64,000 bases of DNA, from the NCBI RefSeq assembly GCF_003967195.1, contig NZ_AP018725.1, positions 496,001-560,000 on the forward strand. Reading direction: 5' to 3'. Below are positions 45,149 through 56,398 of this stretch, piece after piece. The DNA is from Sulfuriflexus mobilis. GTDB lineage: Bacteria; Pseudomonadota; Gammaproteobacteria; AKS1. The notes below the pieces were generated by a model. It saw only the letters and a program-made list of their open reading frames with translations. It did not search any database and was not told the DNA's origin. Position numbers and translations under genes: made by a program. The stretch's first letter is position 1; every line of letters begins with the position of its first letter.

Positions 45149-45988
45149 TCAGGGCAGGCGGGCGAGGCTGAGGCGGTCATTTTGGCCGCTATCTTGCAGG
45201 GTTTTCGCCTCGGCATAACCGGCGGTGGTAAACAGCTCGCGCAGGTGTTGGCCCTGGTCGTAGCCGTGTTCGATGAGCAGCCAGCCACCGCTGACCAGGT
45301 GGTGTTTGGCCTGGTCGAGGATCAGGCGAATGGCATCGAGACCGTCCTCACCGGCAACCAGCGCCAGGCGTGATTCGAAACGCACATCCCCCTGCTCGAG
45401 GTGGGGGTCTGCGGCGCGGATATAGGGCGGGTTACTGACGATCATCTCGAATTTTTCGCCCTCGTCGAAGGCGCTGCACCAGTCGCTGTGGCGGAACTCG
45501 ATATTATTCAGCCCGAGTTTGTGGGCATTGGCCTGGGCCACGGCCAGCGCCGCGGTGGAGAGGTCGCAGGCGACGATCCGGCAGCGTGGCCGTTCGCTGG
45601 CGATGGCCAGCGCAATGGCACCACTGCCGGTGCCGAGATCGGCAATCTGCCAGTTGGCGTCTGCCGGAATGTGTGCGAGTGCCTGTTCGACCAACAGTTC
45701 GGTATCGGGTCGCGGGATCAGGGTGTCGGCGCTGACCTGCAGGGGCAGGGACCAGAACTCGCGTTCTCCGGTCAGGTGCGCGACCGGCTCACCGGCGGCA
45801 CGGCGGGCGACGAGCAGGTTGAAGGCCTGTTCGGTCTCGGCATCGACCTCGGCCTCGGCATAGGCACGCAGGTAACTACGCGACTTGTGCAGGGCGTGAG
45901 AGAGCAGTACCTCGGCATCAAGTCGCGGGCTGCCCGAGTCGGTAAATTGACGGATAGCCTCTTCAAGCAGTGTGTCGATGCGAGTCAT
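45149..45988 (-). CDS. prmC: release-factor glutamine methyltransferase PrmC
   Basis: A protein of 279 residues that methylates the Gln of the GGQ motif of release factors. SAM site IADLGTGSGAIALAIASERP; catalytic IVSNPPYI. It lies 11 bases after prfA, the usual arrangement. Confidence 0.95.
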   Translation of the reverse strand: MTRIDTLLEEAIRQFTDSGSPRLDAEVLLSHALHKSRSYLRAYAEAEVDAETEQAFNLLVARRAAGEPVAHLTGEREFWSLPLQVSADTLIPRPDTELLVEQALAHIPADANWQIADLGTGSGAIALAIASERPRCRIVACDLSTAALAVAQANAHKLGLNNIEFRHSDWCSAFDEGEKFEMIVSNPPYIRAADPHLEQGDVRFESRLALVAGEDGLDAIRLILDQAKHHLVSGGWLLIEHGYDQGQHLRELFTTAGYAEAKTLQDSGQNDRLSLARLP

Positions 45989-45999
45989 ATTAGACGTCG

Positions 46000-47082
46000 T
46001 TAATCGCCCATGGCGGCGAGCAGGTCGGCCTGATATTCGTGGCGCAGTGGCTCAATAATCTGGTCCAGGTCGCCTTCCATGATGTCGTCGAGTTTATAGA
46101 GGGTCAGGTTGATACGGTGATCGGTCATGCGCCCCTGTGGGAAGTTGTAGGTGCGGATGCGCTCGGAACGGTCACCACTGCCGATAAGGTTACGGCGCTG
46201 CTCGGCCTGCTCGCTTTGTTGTTTGTCTTGCACCGTACTCAGCAGACGTGCCTGCAATAGTGACATGGCCTGTGCACGGTTCTTATGCTGGGAACGCTGG
46301 TCCTGGCACTCGACGACGGTGCCGGTCGGCAAATGAGTGATGCGGATCGCCGAGTCGGTCTTGTTAACATGCTGACCACCGGCCCCGGAGGCGCGGAAGG
46401 TATCGATTTTCAGATCGGCCGGGTTGATCTCGATCGCCTCGACCTCGTCGACCTCGGGCATGACCGCCACGGTGCAGGCCGAGGTATGGATGCGGCCCTG
46501 TGACTCGGTCTCGGGCACACGCTGCACGCGGTGGCCACCGGATTCAAATTTGAGCCGCGAGTACACGTCTTTACCGATTACGCGCACAACGATTTCTTTG
46601 TAACCGCCATGTTCACCTTCGTGCTCACTGATGATCTCGATCTTCCAGCCGACCTGTTCGGCATAGCGGCTGTACATGCGAAACAGGTTACCGGCAAAGA
46701 TCGCTGCCTCATCACCGCCGGCACCGGCACGGATTTCGAGAAAGACGTTGCTCTCGTCGTGCGGGTCGGTGGGTAATAACAGAACCTGTAACTCAGCATC
46801 GAGCGCCTCGCTACGTTGCTTGGCCTCGGTAACTTCCTCCGCAGCCATTTCGCGCATCTCGGCATCGTCTTCCTCGAGCATGGCTCTGGCGGCCTCAATA
46901 TCCTCAAGCGCCTGGCGGTATTGCTGGTAACTGGCGACGATCGGGTTCAGCTGGGCATATTCCTTTGAAAGCTCACGGAAGCGGTTGTTGTCATTGATCG
47001 TATCAGGCTCGGCGAGCAAGGCATTGATCTCTTCAAGGCGCTCGCTGAGGGTATCTAGTTTGTTACGAATGGAATCTTTCAC
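46000..47082 (-). CDS. prfA: peptide chain release factor 1
   Basis: A protein of 360 residues with the GGQ loop ([18 protein letters not shown]) and the RF1 decoding region (about residues 180-200, near [19 protein letters not shown]). It recognises UAA and UAG. Confidence 0.97.
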   Translation of the reverse strand: MKDSIRNKLDTLSERLEEINALLAEPDTINDNNRFRELSKEYAQLNPIVASYQQYRQALEDIEAARAMLEEDDAEMREMAAEEVTEAKQRSEALDAELQVLLLPTDPHDESNVFLEIRAGAGGDEAAIFAGNLFRMYSRYAEQVGWKIEIISEHEGEHGGYKEIVVRVIGKDVYSRLKFESGGHRVQRVPETESQGRIHTSACTVAVMPEVDEVEAIEINPADLKIDTFRASGAGGQHVNKTDSAIRITHLPTGTVVECQDQRSQHKNRAQAMSLLQARLLSTVQDKQQSEQAEQRRNLIGSGDRSERIRTYNFPQGRMTDHRINLTLYKLDDIMEGDLDQIIEPLRHEYQADLLAAMGD

Positions 47083-47154
47083 AGTCTCTGTCCGGGGTTA
47101 CGTGATATGTCGAAAGGCCAGGGGGCTCTGGCGGACTAAAATCGCTGAGGGCAG

Positions 47155-48414
47155 CTAGGGCTCGTTGCCAAGGTCAAACAGTTCATGCACGGTGTCGAGC
47201 ATATCCAGGCGGCCATCATAACTGGCCTGACGAATTTGAACGCTTGGAGTATGGGTGAGCTTGTTGGTGAGCAGGCGGGCGAGTTCTCGCATCACCTGTT
47301 CCGGGTTCTCGCCACGTTCGAGTTGTGCGAGGGCGCGAAGTAGTGTCTCGTCACGCAGGTGTTCGGCCTGTTCGCGGAAGGCGCGAATGGTCGAGATCGA
47401 TTCGAGAGAGCGCATCCAGCCCATGAAGTGCGTCACTTGCGTGTCGATGATCTCTTCGGCCTGGTGGGCGGCATCCTGACGGGATTTGATATTTTCCTCG
47501 ATGATTTCCTGCAGGTCATCGACGCTGTAGAGATACACGTCATCGAGCTCATCGACCTCGGGTTCGATGTCACGCGGCACGGCGATATCGACCATGAACA
47601 TGGGTTTGTGCTTGCGCTGCTTGAGTGCGCTCTCGACACTGCCCTTGCCAAGGATCGGCAGGGTGCTGGCGGTCGAGGAGATCACGATGTCGGCCTCGGC
47701 AAGGTGTTTCGGCATCTCGGCCAGGGCTATGGCATAGCCATCGAGTTCAGAGGCCAGGGCATGGGCGCGCTCGACGGTGCGGTTGGCAATAATGATACGG
47801 CCAATACCACTGTCTTTCAGGTGACGGGCGGCCAGTTCAATGGTCTCACCGGCACCGATCAGCAACACCGTGCTGTCGCTGAGGTCACCGAATATCTGCT
47901 TGGCTAGCGAGACGGCGGCGAAGGCCACCGACACCGGGCTGTGACCGATGGCGGTATCGGTACGGATTTGCTTTGCTACCGAGAAGGTATGCTGGAACAG
48001 CTTCGACAGCGTCTTGCCGATGGTGCCGGCCTCGCTGGCCAACTGGTAGGCATCCTTCATCTGGCCGAGGATCTGCGGCTCACCGAGTACCATTGAATCG
48101 AGACCACTGGCGACGCGCAGCATGTGGCGTACGGCGTGCTGGTCCGGGTGGCGGTAAACATAAGGTTCGAGCTCGCTGCGCTCGAGGCGATGGAACTCTT
48201 CGAGCCACTTGAGGACTACATCTGTGTCGCCGGCGTCGAGACCGCAATAGACCTCGGTGCGGTTACAGGTGGAGAGGATCGCGGCCTCGTTAACGGCGGT
48301 ACGCTCAATCAGGTCCTGCAGGGCGTGTAGCAGGGACTCCGGCGTAAACGCTACGCGTTCGCGGATAGCCACCGGGGCGGTCTGATGATTGATGCCAAAA
48401 GCGAGCAGGGACAT
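47155..48414 (-). CDS. hemA: glutamyl-tRNA reductase HemA
   Basis: A protein of 419 residues, the first enzyme of C5 haem synthesis. The catalytic Cys lies in [13 protein letters not shown] and the NADPH-binding motif in [17 protein letters not shown]. First of hemA-prfA-prmC, divergent from the TPR lipoprotein gene. Confidence 0.96.
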   Translation of the reverse strand: MSLLAFGINHQTAPVAIRERVAFTPESLLHALQDLIERTAVNEAAILSTCNRTEVYCGLDAGDTDVVLKWLEEFHRLERSELEPYVYRHPDQHAVRHMLRVASGLDSMVLGEPQILGQMKDAYQLASEAGTIGKTLSKLFQHTFSVAKQIRTDTAIGHSPVSVAFAAVSLAKQIFGDLSDSTVLLIGAGETIELAARHLKDSGIGRIIIANRTVERAHALASELDGYAIALAEMPKHLAEADIVISSTASTLPILGKGSVESALKQRKHKPMFMVDIAVPRDIEPEVDELDDVYLYSVDDLQEIIEENIKSRQDAAHQAEEIIDTQVTHFMGWMRSLESISTIRAFREQAEHLRDETLLRALAQLERGENPEQVMRELARLLTNKLTHTPSVQIRQASYDGRLDMLDTVHELFDLGNEP

Positions 48415-48544
48415 GGTTTCTATATATTTAACATGTGGCGAAAAAAGACATTATACTGAAAATTACACGATGAGCCGTGTTTGTGCTCGTTAAAAGGTTA
48501 TGGTCCGGCGTGGCGGGAGGCCGCCCGGTGGAGAAAAGGGTGTT

Positions 48545-50290
48545 ATGAAAGGCATTTTTAGGCAGATTTCAGTAGGTTTTGGCGTATTACTCCTCAGTGG
48601 CTGCACCTTATTGGCACCCCAACCGGTGGCTGATATTGAGGCATCCGGTCCCCCGGCAGAGCCTGCCGGGGGCGAAACCGCCAAGGTCGATGCCGATCTG
48701 CCCAATATCAATCTGGATGGGCCGCTGCTGTTTACCCTGTTGTCGGGTGAGCTGGCCGGTCACCGTGGGGACCTCGACCTGGCGGCCAGCCAGTACCTGC
48801 GGGCGGCCCAGCTGACCCGTGACCCGCGGATTGTCGAGCGGGCCGTGCAGGTGGCGAACTTTGCCAAGCGTGATAAAGAGGCACTGGAGGCTGCCGCCCT
48901 GTGGGTAGAGATCGCCCCTGATCTGCTGGCGGCCCATTACACCTACGCAACGATGTTGCTGCGTAACGGCGAGAACGCCGCGGCATTGGAGGCCTTCGAC
49001 CTCATTGTGCAGAAGGAAAACAGCGAGACCTCGGTGTTTATCACGATTGGCAAACAGCTGGTTCGCGAATCCCAGCGTGATGCGGCCCTGGATGTGATGC
49101 AAAGGCTGGCACTTCGTTATCGCCACATCGCCGCTGCACATTTTGCCCTGAGCGCGCTGGCCGAAAATTCAGGCAAGCTGAAGCTGGCCGAGAGCGCGGT
49201 GCGCGAGGCCATTACACTGAAACCGAACTGGCTGGAGGCGCAGAACCAGCTGGCGAGGCTGTTACACCTGCAAGGCGAGACCGAGCAGGCCCTGGATATA
49301 CTGCGTAAGGTCCTTGAGTCAGAGCCAGACAACAAGATCGTGCGCCTGAGTTACGCCCGCCTGCTGGTTGATGTCAAACAACTTGATGCCGCGCGTGTGG
49401 AATTTGAACACCTCGCCGAACAGGCCCCGGGGAATGAGGATATTCTCTATGCACTGGGGATACTCGCCTTGCAGGCCGATGATCTTGATGCCGCTGAGCG
49501 CTATATGAAACAGCTCGCCGGTGACAGCAAACGTAGTCTTGAGGCGGCCTATTACCTGGGACAGATCGCCGAACAACGCAAACAACCCCTGAAGGCAATT
49601 CGCTGGTATGCCGAGATACGGCATGGGGAGTATGCCTTCGACGCACAAATGCGCACCATCTCGCTACTCGCCGAACAGGGTGAGATAGAGGCTGCGTTGG
49701 AACGCGTGCAGGCGATCCCGGCACGTGGTGAGGCACAACAAGTGCGTCTCTATCTGGTCGAAGGTGATGTGTTGCGTCACGCCGAGCGTTACGCGGACGC
49801 CATGTCACTGTACAACGCCGCCCTGGAAAAATTGCCGGGGAATAATGACCTGCTTTATGCCCGGGCACTCATGGCCGAGCGGGTGGACCGTCTGGATATT
49901 CTGATTGCCGACCTGCAGGCCGTGCTCAAGAGCGAGCCGGATAATGCCCATGCCCTGAATGCCCTCGGTTATTCCCTGGCGGATCGCACCCAGCGTTTTG
50001 ACGAGGCGGAAAAATATATCCAGCGCGCCTTTGCCTTGTTACCGGACGACCCAGCCATCATCGACAGCATGGGCTGGTTGCAGTATCGACTGGGTAACCA
50101 TGCAGAGGCCATTAAACACCTGACCCGTGCCTACGACCTGAACGACGACGGCGAGATCGCCGCCCACCTTGGCGAGGTGTTATGGATGGCCGGGAAGCAA
50201 AAGCAGGCACAAAAGGTCTGGCGGCGGGCACTGAAAAAGTCACCGAATGACAAGAAGGTACTTGAGGCCATGCAGCGTCTGGCCAAATGA
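48545..50290 (+). CDS. TPR-repeat outer-membrane lipoprotein
   Basis: A protein of 581 residues from ATG 48545 (GGAGAAAAGGG upstream; the frame to 48500 is less likely). Lipobox LLLSGC is near residue 20. About ten TPR units follow, e.g. AAALEAFDLIVQKENSETSV, DNAHALNALGYSLADRTQRF and DDPAIIDSMGWLQYRLGNHA. It lies just upstream of lolB in many gammaproteobacteria; its role may be in envelope assembly. The stop overlaps lolB (ATGA). Confidence 0.85.
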   Translation: MKGIFRQISVGFGVLLLSGCTLLAPQPVADIEASGPPAEPAGGETAKVDADLPNINLDGPLLFTLLSGELAGHRGDLDLAASQYLRAAQLTRDPRIVERAVQVANFAKRDKEALEAAALWVEIAPDLLAAHYTYATMLLRNGENAAALEAFDLIVQKENSETSVFITIGKQLVRESQRDAALDVMQRLALRYRHIAAAHFALSALAENSGKLKLAESAVREAITLKPNWLEAQNQLARLLHLQGETEQALDILRKVLESEPDNKIVRLSYARLLVDVKQLDAARVEFEHLAEQAPGNEDILYALGILALQADDLDAAERYMKQLAGDSKRSLEAAYYLGQIAEQRKQPLKAIRWYAEIRHGEYAFDAQMRTISLLAEQGEIEAALERVQAIPARGEAQQVRLYLVEGDVLRHAERYADAMSLYNAALEKLPGNNDLLYARALMAERVDRLDILIADLQAVLKSEPDNAHALNALGYSLADRTQRFDEAEKYIQRAFALLPDDPAIIDSMGWLQYRLGNHAEAIKHLTRAYDLNDDGEIAAHLGEVLWMAGKQKQAQKVWRRALKKSPNDKKVLEAMQRLAK

Positions 50291-50916
50291 TGCGTCGTTG
50301 GCTTTATCTTTGCGGGGTGCTGCTCAGCGGTTGTGAGATGTTGCCGGTCAGCGAGGCGCCGATCGGGGTCGGGGGCGATCCCCGTGCGGCCTGGGCACAG
50401 CACCAGTTACAACTAAACAGTCTTGAGGCCTGGACACTGGACGGGCGTATCTCCCTGCGGCATGAAGATGAGGCCTGGCATGCCAGCCTGCGCTGGCAGC
50501 AGATCGACAGCGCTTACCACATCAATCTGTTTGGTCCTTTTGGGCAGGGCGCGGTGCAACTCGATGGCAGCCCGCAGGGTGTAACCCTGCAACACAATGG
50601 CGAGACCGTGCAGTCCAACGATGCCGAGCAGTTATTGCGGCAGCACCTGGGTCTGCAGGTGCCGGTTAACGGCCTGCGTTATTGGGCTGTGGGGCTTGCC
50701 GCCCCCGATAGTGGATATCAACAAGAGCTGGACCCTGCTGGTCGCCTGGCCGTGTTACACCAGAACGGCTGGCGGGTGCGTTACCGTGGCTACGTGAGCG
50801 TGCAGGGCTTTAGCCTGCCCGGCAAGGTCTTCCTCGACCATGATGGGCTGGATGTCCGCCTGGTGGTCGACCAGTGGCAGGCTGTCGGGACGCCCGTCGC
50901 CGGGATGGGTGGATGA
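50287..50916 (+). CDS. lolB: outer-membrane lipoprotein insertion protein LolB
   Basis: A lipoprotein of 209 residues (lipobox LLSGCEML) with the LolB fold (WTLDGRISLRHEDEAWHASL; WQQIDSAYHINLFGPFGQGA; VQSNDAEQLLRQHLG). It receives lipoproteins from LolA and inserts them. The stop overlaps the ispE start. Confidence 0.93.
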   Translation: MMRRWLYLCGVLLSGCEMLPVSEAPIGVGGDPRAAWAQHQLQLNSLEAWTLDGRISLRHEDEAWHASLRWQQIDSAYHINLFGPFGQGAVQLDGSPQGVTLQHNGETVQSNDAEQLLRQHLGLQVPVNGLRYWAVGLAAPDSGYQQELDPAGRLAVLHQNGWRVRYRGYVSVQGFSLPGKVFLDHDGLDVRLVVDQWQAVGTPVAGMGG

Positions 50917-51758
50917 GCACGCCAGGCTGGCCGGCTCCGGCAAAGCTCAACCTGTTTTTGCACATCACGGCGCGCCGGGCCGATGGCATGCACGCGCTGC
51001 AGACCCTGTTCCAGTTCCTGGATGTGGGCGACACCCTGTATTTCGAGCCTCGGGAAGATGGCAGACTCAGTCTGCAGGGCCGAGTGGCGGGTGTTGCCGA
51101 GGAAGAGAATCTGGTCATGCGGGCCGCACGTTGCCTGCAGGCCGAGACAGGCACTCGCCTGGGGGCCAATATCCGGCTTGAGAAACGCCTGCCCGCAGGG
51201 GGCGGCCTCGGGGGCGGCAGCTCCGATGCGGCGACGACGCTGGTGGCCCTGAACCGGCTCTGGCGGACCAGTTTGTCGGTTGACGAGCTGGCCAGGCTGG
51301 GCCTGACACTGGGTGCCGACGTACCGGTTTTTGTGCAAGGCAAGGCCGCCTGGGCCGAAGGGGTGGGGGAGAAATTCACGGCGGCGAGCCCGCCCGAACC
51401 CTGGTATCTGCTGGTGGTACCGGATTGTGAAGTCAGTACGGCGGCAGTCTTTTCCGCCCCGGAATTGACACGTGACTGCCAGCCCATCACAATACGCGAC
51501 TTTCTGTCTGGTCAGACAACAAATGTCTGCGAGGCGGTGGTTCGCAAACATTACCCTGCTGTCGATAAGGCGTTGAAATGGCTGGGCCAGTTTGCCCCGG
51601 CAAGGATGACCGGGACCGGTAGTTGTGTGTTTGCGGCCTTTGAAAATAAGGCGCAAGCGGCTGAGATTTTGCGTAAAATACCGGCAGAATGGCAGGGGTT
51701 TGTGGCCAAAGGTTGTAACCGATCACCTTTATTAGAAAGGTTGGCCGCGGAGAGTTGA
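50913..51758 (+). CDS. ispE: 4-diphosphocytidyl-2-C-methylerythritol kinase IspE
   Basis: A GHMP kinase of 281 residues in the MEP isoprenoid pathway (PAPAKLNLFLHITARRADGM; LPAGGGLGGGSSDAATTLVA; MTGTGSCVFAAF). The ATG at 50913 (ATGA overlap with lolB) is chosen. Confidence 0.94.
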   Translation: MSTPGWPAPAKLNLFLHITARRADGMHALQTLFQFLDVGDTLYFEPREDGRLSLQGRVAGVAEEENLVMRAARCLQAETGTRLGANIRLEKRLPAGGGLGGGSSDAATTLVALNRLWRTSLSVDELARLGLTLGADVPVFVQGKAAWAEGVGEKFTAASPPEPWYLLVVPDCEVSTAAVFSAPELTRDCQPITIRDFLSGQTTNVCEAVVRKHYPAVDKALKWLGQFAPARMTGTGSCVFAAFENKAQAAEILRKIPAEWQGFVAKGCNRSPLLERLAAES

Positions 51759-51819
51759 TGATTTATGCATGCTGATGAATGACAAGTTTAATTCATCAAT
51801 CAGCATGCATAAATCATCA
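51756..51819. repeat. long palindrome between ispE and tRNA-Gln
   Basis: Arms of 20-21 perfectly paired bases (TGATGATTTATGCATGCTGA and complement), with a 4-base bulge and five further pairs (GAAT/ATTC) around a short loop GACAAGTTTA. The left arm begins at the ispE stop codon; the right arm ends 11 bases before tRNA-Gln. There is no T-tract. Confidence 0.8.
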
Positions 51820-51829
51820 TTAGAATTAT

Positions 51830-51904
51830 TGGGGCGTCGCCAAGAGGCTAGGCATCGGGTTTTGATCCCGACATACGCAGGTTCGAATCCTGCCGCCCCA
51901 GCCA
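51830..51904 (+). tRNA. tRNA-Gln (anticodon TTG)
   Basis: Acceptor TGGGGCG pairs with CGCCCCA (51894-51900). Anticodon loop TTTTGAT gives TTG; T-loop GGTTCGAATCC; encoded CCA end. The ispE-tRNA-Gln-prs order is common in gammaproteobacteria. Confidence 0.95.
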
Positions 51905-51963
51905 TATATTAAGGCATACCGCACGGGGCGGTAGTCTGCTGAGCCGAAGAATTGAGGTGTATT

Positions 51964-52917
51964 GTGCCCGAAAGCGCGATGATGGTCTTTGCCGGTAATG
52001 CCCACCCTGAACTGGTGAGCTCGATCGTGAGACACCTGCAGATGCCGCTGGGCAAGATGCATGTTGGCCAGTTCAGTGATGGTGAGGTCTCCTGCGAGAT
52101 TGAAGAGGATGTGCGAGGTAAGGACATCTTCATCGTGCAGCCGACAGGCGCGCCGACCAATGACAACCTGATGGAGTTATTGGTTATGATCGATGCGATG
52201 CGTCGTTCCTCCGCGCGTCGTATCACGGCGGTGATGCCGTATTTCGGTTATGCACGTCAGGATCGTCGTCCACGCTCGGCGCGGGTCTCGATCACGGCCA
52301 AGCTGGTCGCGAACATGATCACGGCGGCGGGTGCCGATCGCGTCTTAACCATTGACCTGCACGCCGATCAAATCCAGGGGTTCTTTGATATCCCGGTGGA
52401 TAATGTTTATGCCTCACCGATTTTACTGGGCGATGTCTGGAAAACTAACGGCAATGACCTGATGGTCGTATCGCCGGATGTTGGTGGTGTGGTGCGTGCA
52501 CGCGCGATCGCCAAGCGCCTGGATGATGCTGACCTGGCCATTATCGACAAGCGTCGGCCGAAGGCAAACGTGGCCAAGGTGATGAATATTATCGGTGATG
52601 TCGAGGGCCGCAGTTGCGTGCTGGTCGATGATATGGTCGATACCGCGGGTACCTTGTGCAAGGCCGCTGATGCTCTGAAAGAACATGGTGCTTCACGTGT
52701 CGCCGCCTACTGTACGCACCCGGTATTGTCGGGCCCGGCAGTCGCCAATATCGAGGCCTCGCAACTCGATGAGTTGGTGGTGACAGACACATTGCCACTG
52801 AGTGAGTCCGCACGGAATTGTTCACGTATTCGTCAGCTGAGTATCGCGACAATGCTGGCTGAGACGATGCGTCGTATCAGTAACGAAGAATCCGTTAGTT
52901 CCATGTATATGGACTAA
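51964..52917 (+). CDS. prs: ribose-phosphate pyrophosphokinase
   Basis: A protein of 317 residues that makes PRPP. Motifs: [11 protein letters not shown] start, [20 protein letters not shown], and the PRPP loop [20 protein letters not shown]. The GTG at 51964 with GAGG 8 bases upstream is preferred over the TTG at 51952. Confidence 0.95.
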   Translation: MPESAMMVFAGNAHPELVSSIVRHLQMPLGKMHVGQFSDGEVSCEIEEDVRGKDIFIVQPTGAPTNDNLMELLVMIDAMRRSSARRITAVMPYFGYARQDRRPRSARVSITAKLVANMITAAGADRVLTIDLHADQIQGFFDIPVDNVYASPILLGDVWKTNGNDLMVVSPDVGGVVRARAIAKRLDDADLAIIDKRRPKANVAKVMNIIGDVEGRSCVLVDDMVDTAGTLCKAADALKEHGASRVAAYCTHPVLSGPAVANIEASQLDELVVTDTLPLSESARNCSRIRQLSIATMLAETMRRISNEESVSSMYMD

Positions 52918-53040
52918 CGATAGACTCACAGAACCCTTCGGGTTCATTGTGTTGTCTCATAGAACGCTTACAGCGTTCATTATGAATACCTCACCCAAAT
53001 TGGGTCGAGGCAACCCTAACCTTCATGCCGAAGGTTCAGG
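52918..53040. repeat. dispersed hairpin repeats between prs and rplY
   Basis: Four consecutive hairpins: CACAGAACCC-TTC-GGGTTC...TGTG, CATAGAACGCT-TAC-AGCGTTC...ATG, CCTC-ACCCA-AAT-TGGGT-GAGG, and CCCT-AACCTTC...GAAGGTT-AGGG. The second and third copy the 42051-42110 unit. They may also act as a terminator region for prs. Confidence 0.65.
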
Positions 53041-53122
53041 GCAACCGCTTTCTCTGGTCGCGGGGAAGCGTACGTTTTCATCATGGTGGTGAGACGTTTT
53101 AACGTAAACAGGAGTAATACCA

Positions 53123-53779
53123 ATGAGCGTAACTTTTGAGCTAAATGCAGAAGTTCGTACTGATGTAGGGAAAGGTGCGAGCCGCCGCCTGCGTCACGCG
53201 AACAAGGTCCCGGCCGTTATCTATGGTGGCGGTAAGGATCCGGTTTCACTGACGATGGAACATGACAAGCTTTTTCACGCACTGGAAAACGAAGCCTTTT
53301 ATTCACACATCCTCACCATTAAAGTCGATGGCAAGGGCGAGAAGGCCATTATGCGTGACCTGCAGCGTCACCCATCCAAGCCAAGGGTAATGCATGCCGA
53401 CTTCCAGCGTGTCAGTGCAACCGAAAAGATCCACATGAATGTACCACTGCACTTCGAAAATGAAGAAGAGGCCGTGGGTGTCAAGGAACAGGGTGGTCAG
53501 GTTTCTCACAACGCCACCGATGTAGAAATTTCTTGTCTGGCCAAGGACCTGCCTGAATACATCAGCGTAGACGTGGCGGCGCTTGAAGTCGGTCACGCCC
53601 TGCACCTGTCGGACCTGGTTCTGCCAGAAGGTGTTGAGCTGGTGCAGCTTGCTCTTGGAGAAGGCCACGATCAGCCTGTGGTCAGTATTCACATGCCGCG
53701 TGTTGTTGCTATTGAAGAGGAAGAAGAGGCCATCGAGGGTGGTGAAGAGGCTGCTGAAGGCGAAGAAGCTCCGGAATAA
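53123..53779 (+). CDS. rplY: 50S ribosomal protein L25 (Ctc form)
   Basis: A protein of 218 residues: L25 domain ([35 protein letters not shown]) and a C-terminal TL5/Ctc domain with an acidic tail ([20 protein letters not shown]). It binds 5S rRNA. AGGAG lies 10 bases upstream. Confidence 0.95.
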   Translation: MSVTFELNAEVRTDVGKGASRRLRHANKVPAVIYGGGKDPVSLTMEHDKLFHALENEAFYSHILTIKVDGKGEKAIMRDLQRHPSKPRVMHADFQRVSATEKIHMNVPLHFENEEEAVGVKEQGGQVSHNATDVEISCLAKDLPEYISVDVAALEVGHALHLSDLVLPEGVELVQLALGEGHDQPVVSIHMPRVVAIEEEEEAIEGGEEAAEGEEAPE

Positions 53780-53817
53780 TTTACGTAGCTATCGCATAGC
53801 ATTCAGGACCGGCATTG

Positions 53818-54387
53818 ATGTCGCGTATTACGCTTATCGTTGGGCTCGGCAATCCCGGGACTGAATACGAAGCGACGCGGCACAATGCCGGTTTCTGGTT
53901 TATAGACGAGCTTGCCCGTCAGGCCGGTGTCGAGTTACGTAAAGACACTAAGTTTCATGGTCTGGTCGGTAAAGCCGACCTGCACGGTAATACCGTCTGG
54001 CTGCTGAAGCCGGACACCTTTATGAACCGCAGTGGTCAGTCTGTTTCTGCACTGGCTAGTTACTACAAGATCCCTGTCGAAGAAATATTAGTTGCCCACG
54101 ATGAACTGGACTTTGACCCCGGTGTGGTCAAGCTCAAGCGTGGCGGCGGACATGCAGGGCATAATGGCCTGCGCGATATTATCAGTGCGATGGGCAGTAA
54201 AGAGTTTTTACGTCTGCGTATCGGCATTGGTCATCCCGGCAATGCAAAACAGGTGTCTGACTTTGTGCTGACGCGGCCATCAAATGCCGATCGACAGGCG
54301 ATAGATGATGCCGTTTACGAGGCACAGCGTATCATGTCGGCTTTGCTCGATGGCGACGTTGAGAAGGCCATGCGCGAGCTGCATTGA
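53818..54387 (+). CDS. pth: peptidyl-tRNA hydrolase
   Basis: A protein of 189 residues with catalytic His in ATRHNAGFWFIDEL and typical LLKPDTFMNRSGQSV and HDELDFDPG motifs. It recycles peptidyl-tRNA. ATG 53818 is used; the TTG at 53815 is less likely. Confidence 0.95.
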   Translation: MSRITLIVGLGNPGTEYEATRHNAGFWFIDELARQAGVELRKDTKFHGLVGKADLHGNTVWLLKPDTFMNRSGQSVSALASYYKIPVEEILVAHDELDFDPGVVKLKRGGGHAGHNGLRDIISAMGSKEFLRLRIGIGHPGNAKQVSDFVLTRPSNADRQAIDDAVYEAQRIMSALLDGDVEKAMRELH

Positions 54388-54432
54388 ATAACAAAGATAC
54401 AGATGAGACTGAGCCGTCTGCGGAGATAAGTA

Positions 54433-55527
54433 ATGGGTATTAAATGTGGCATCGTGGGTCTGCCAAATGTTGGCAAATCGACCCTGTTCAACGCACTGAC
54501 CAAGGCCGGTATCCAGGCCGAGAACTATCCATTCTGCACCATTGAACCGAATGTTGGTGTCGTGCCGGTACCCGACGCGCGCCAGGATAAACTGGCCGAA
54601 CTGGTATCACCCGAGCGTATCCTGCCAACGACTATGGAGTTTGTTGATATCGCCGGGCTGGTTGCCGGGGCCTCGAAAGGTGAAGGCCTGGGTAACAAGT
54701 TTCTTGCCAACATTCGTGAGACCGATGCCATCGCCCATGTGGTGCGTTGTTTTGAAGATGTTGATGTTCTGCGTCATGGTGATGCCAAGGTCGACCCTCT
54801 GTCTGATATTGAAATCATCAATACCGAACTGGCACTGGCTGATATGGACAGTGTCGAGAAGGCCATCAACAAGGCGCAAAAGGTCGCCAAGTCCGGTGAC
54901 AAGACGGCATCTGCGTATGTGGCGCTGCTGGAGAAGGTCAAGGCGCAGCTCGACGAGGCCAAACCGGTGCGCACGATGGGCCTGGATGCTGATGAACGTC
55001 GGCAACTGTATGATCTGCACCTGCTGACGATAAAGCCGACCATGTACATTGCCAATGTCAGCGAAGACGGTTTTGAAAATAATCCGCTGCTTGATGCCGT
55101 GATCAAGTTTGCAGAAGAAGAAGGCGCACCGGTGGTTCCCATTTGTGCCTCGATTGAATCCGAGATCGCCGAACTGGAAGATGACGAGGCGCAGGAGTTT
55201 CTCGCCGAGATCGGCCAGGAAGAGGCGGGCCTGAACCGTGTGATTCGTGCCGGTTATGCCTTACTTGGTCTGCATACGTATTTCACCGCCGGCGTTAAAG
55301 AGGTGCGTGCCTGGACGGTCAAGGTGGGCGCCACGGCACCGCAGGCCGCCGGGGTGATCCATACTGATTTTGAAAAAGGCTTTATCCGTGCCGAGGTCGT
55401 TGCCTATAACGATTTCATTAAGTACAAGGGCGAGGCGGGCGCCAAGGAAGCCGGCAAGTGGCGCCTGGAAGGCAAGGATTATATCGTCAAGGATGGCGAT
55501 GTTATGCACTTTCGTTTTAACGTTTAG
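54433..55527 (+). CDS. ychF: ribosome-associated GTPase/ATPase YchF
   Basis: An Obg-like protein of 364 residues: P-loop [16 protein letters not shown]3 [16 protein letters not shown], and a C-terminal TGS domain ([19 protein letters not shown]). GGAG lies upstream of the ATG. Its end overlaps the convergent PhnD-like gene. Confidence 0.96.
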   Translation: MGIKCGIVGLPNVGKSTLFNALTKAGIQAENYPFCTIEPNVGVVPVPDARQDKLAELVSPERILPTTMEFVDIAGLVAGASKGEGLGNKFLANIRETDAIAHVVRCFEDVDVLRHGDAKVDPLSDIEIINTELALADMDSVEKAINKAQKVAKSGDKTASAYVALLEKVKAQLDEAKPVRTMGLDADERRQLYDLHLLTIKPTMYIANVSEDGFENNPLLDAVIKFAEEEGAPVVPICASIESEIAELEDDEAQEFLAEIGQEEAGLNRVIRAGYALLGLHTYFTAGVKEVRAWTVKVGATAPQAAGVIHTDFEKGFIRAEVVAYNDFIKYKGEAGAKEAGKWRLEGKDYIVKDGDVMHFRFNV

Positions 55528-56398
55528 GCGTCGCCCGGCGACGGGCAAATTTCTCCAGGCCCAGGGCCTCCAGCGGGGCATAGTCTCGCTGGTAATCAGC
55601 GATGCGCGGGGCATTTAGCTGCACTCGCTTGAGCAGTTCTCGTTCGTTCCTGTCTTTCCAGATATCCAGTAGCGCCTGTTGTACACGTTGTGCAAGTACG
55701 GTGGGTATACGCGTGTGGGCGCTAAACGGGTGTGGGACCGAGCTCGGTGTCTTGTAGAGCACATGTAATTGTTTCTGCATGCCCTGGTTTTCCTGATGCA
55801 AGGTCTTGTCAACACCGCCGCCGGCTACGGCACGTGTATAGAGGACATTGCGGTAGACATTGGCATGGGTATCGACATAGCGTGGTTTGATGTGTATACC
55901 TTCCTTGTTGGTAAGTAGGGCACGCATGTACAGGGAGGCAGCAAAGGCATTCGGTGACGGGAAGACGACTTCCTGACCATCGAGTTGTTGCAGCGACGTG
56001 ATTCCACTGTCCCGGTGCACGACCAGCACACCGTGCAATGCCTCTTTGCCATTACAGACCAGCGGCGTATAGCCCATCTGCCCTTGCCGACTGAGAATGG
56101 CATGAAAGGGGTTCATATAGGCAAAGTCGGCCACACCCTTGCCGAGCTCGACTTCAAATTCCGGGATTGACCGGGCAATGAGCAGTGTAAACTGCATACC
56201 GGTGCGTAGTGACAAGGCCTTGAGCAAGGGGTTCCAGTTGCGTTGTATGACAAAGGGGTCCTGCTGTGGAACGACCGAGACCGTGTACTGGTGTACCTGC
56301 CCAGCCCCGGCCTGATGGGTGAACAAGACCAGGCAAACTGTCAGCAGGTAACGGGCGGCCATGGCTTGTACAGGTGTTTGAGGCATAGATGACATCAT
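55517..56398 (-). CDS. PhnD-like periplasmic substrate-binding protein
   Basis: About 290 residues with signal peptide ([20 protein letters not shown]) and a type-2 binding-protein fold of the phosphate/phosphonate PhnD family ([40 protein letters not shown]). No permease or ATPase is nearby, so the partner is unknown; such orphan proteins often serve as sensors or feed distant transporters. Start is uncertain (56398, 56386 or 56362); the frame to 56512 lacks a start signal. Confidence 0.8.
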   Translation of the reverse strand: MMSSMPQTPVQAMAARYLLTVCLVLFTHQAGAGQVHQYTVSVVPQQDPFVIQRNWNPLLKALSLRTGMQFTLLIARSIPEFEVELGKGVADFAYMNPFHAILSRQGQMGYTPLVCNGKEALHGVLVVHRDSGITSLQQLDGQEVVFPSPNAFAASLYMRALLTNKEGIHIKPRYVDTHANVYRNVLYTRAVAGGGVDKTLHQENQGMQKQLHVLYKTPSSVPHPFSAHTRIPTVLAQRVQQALLDIWKDRNERELLKRVQLNAPRIADYQRDYAPLEALGLEKFARRRATPKR

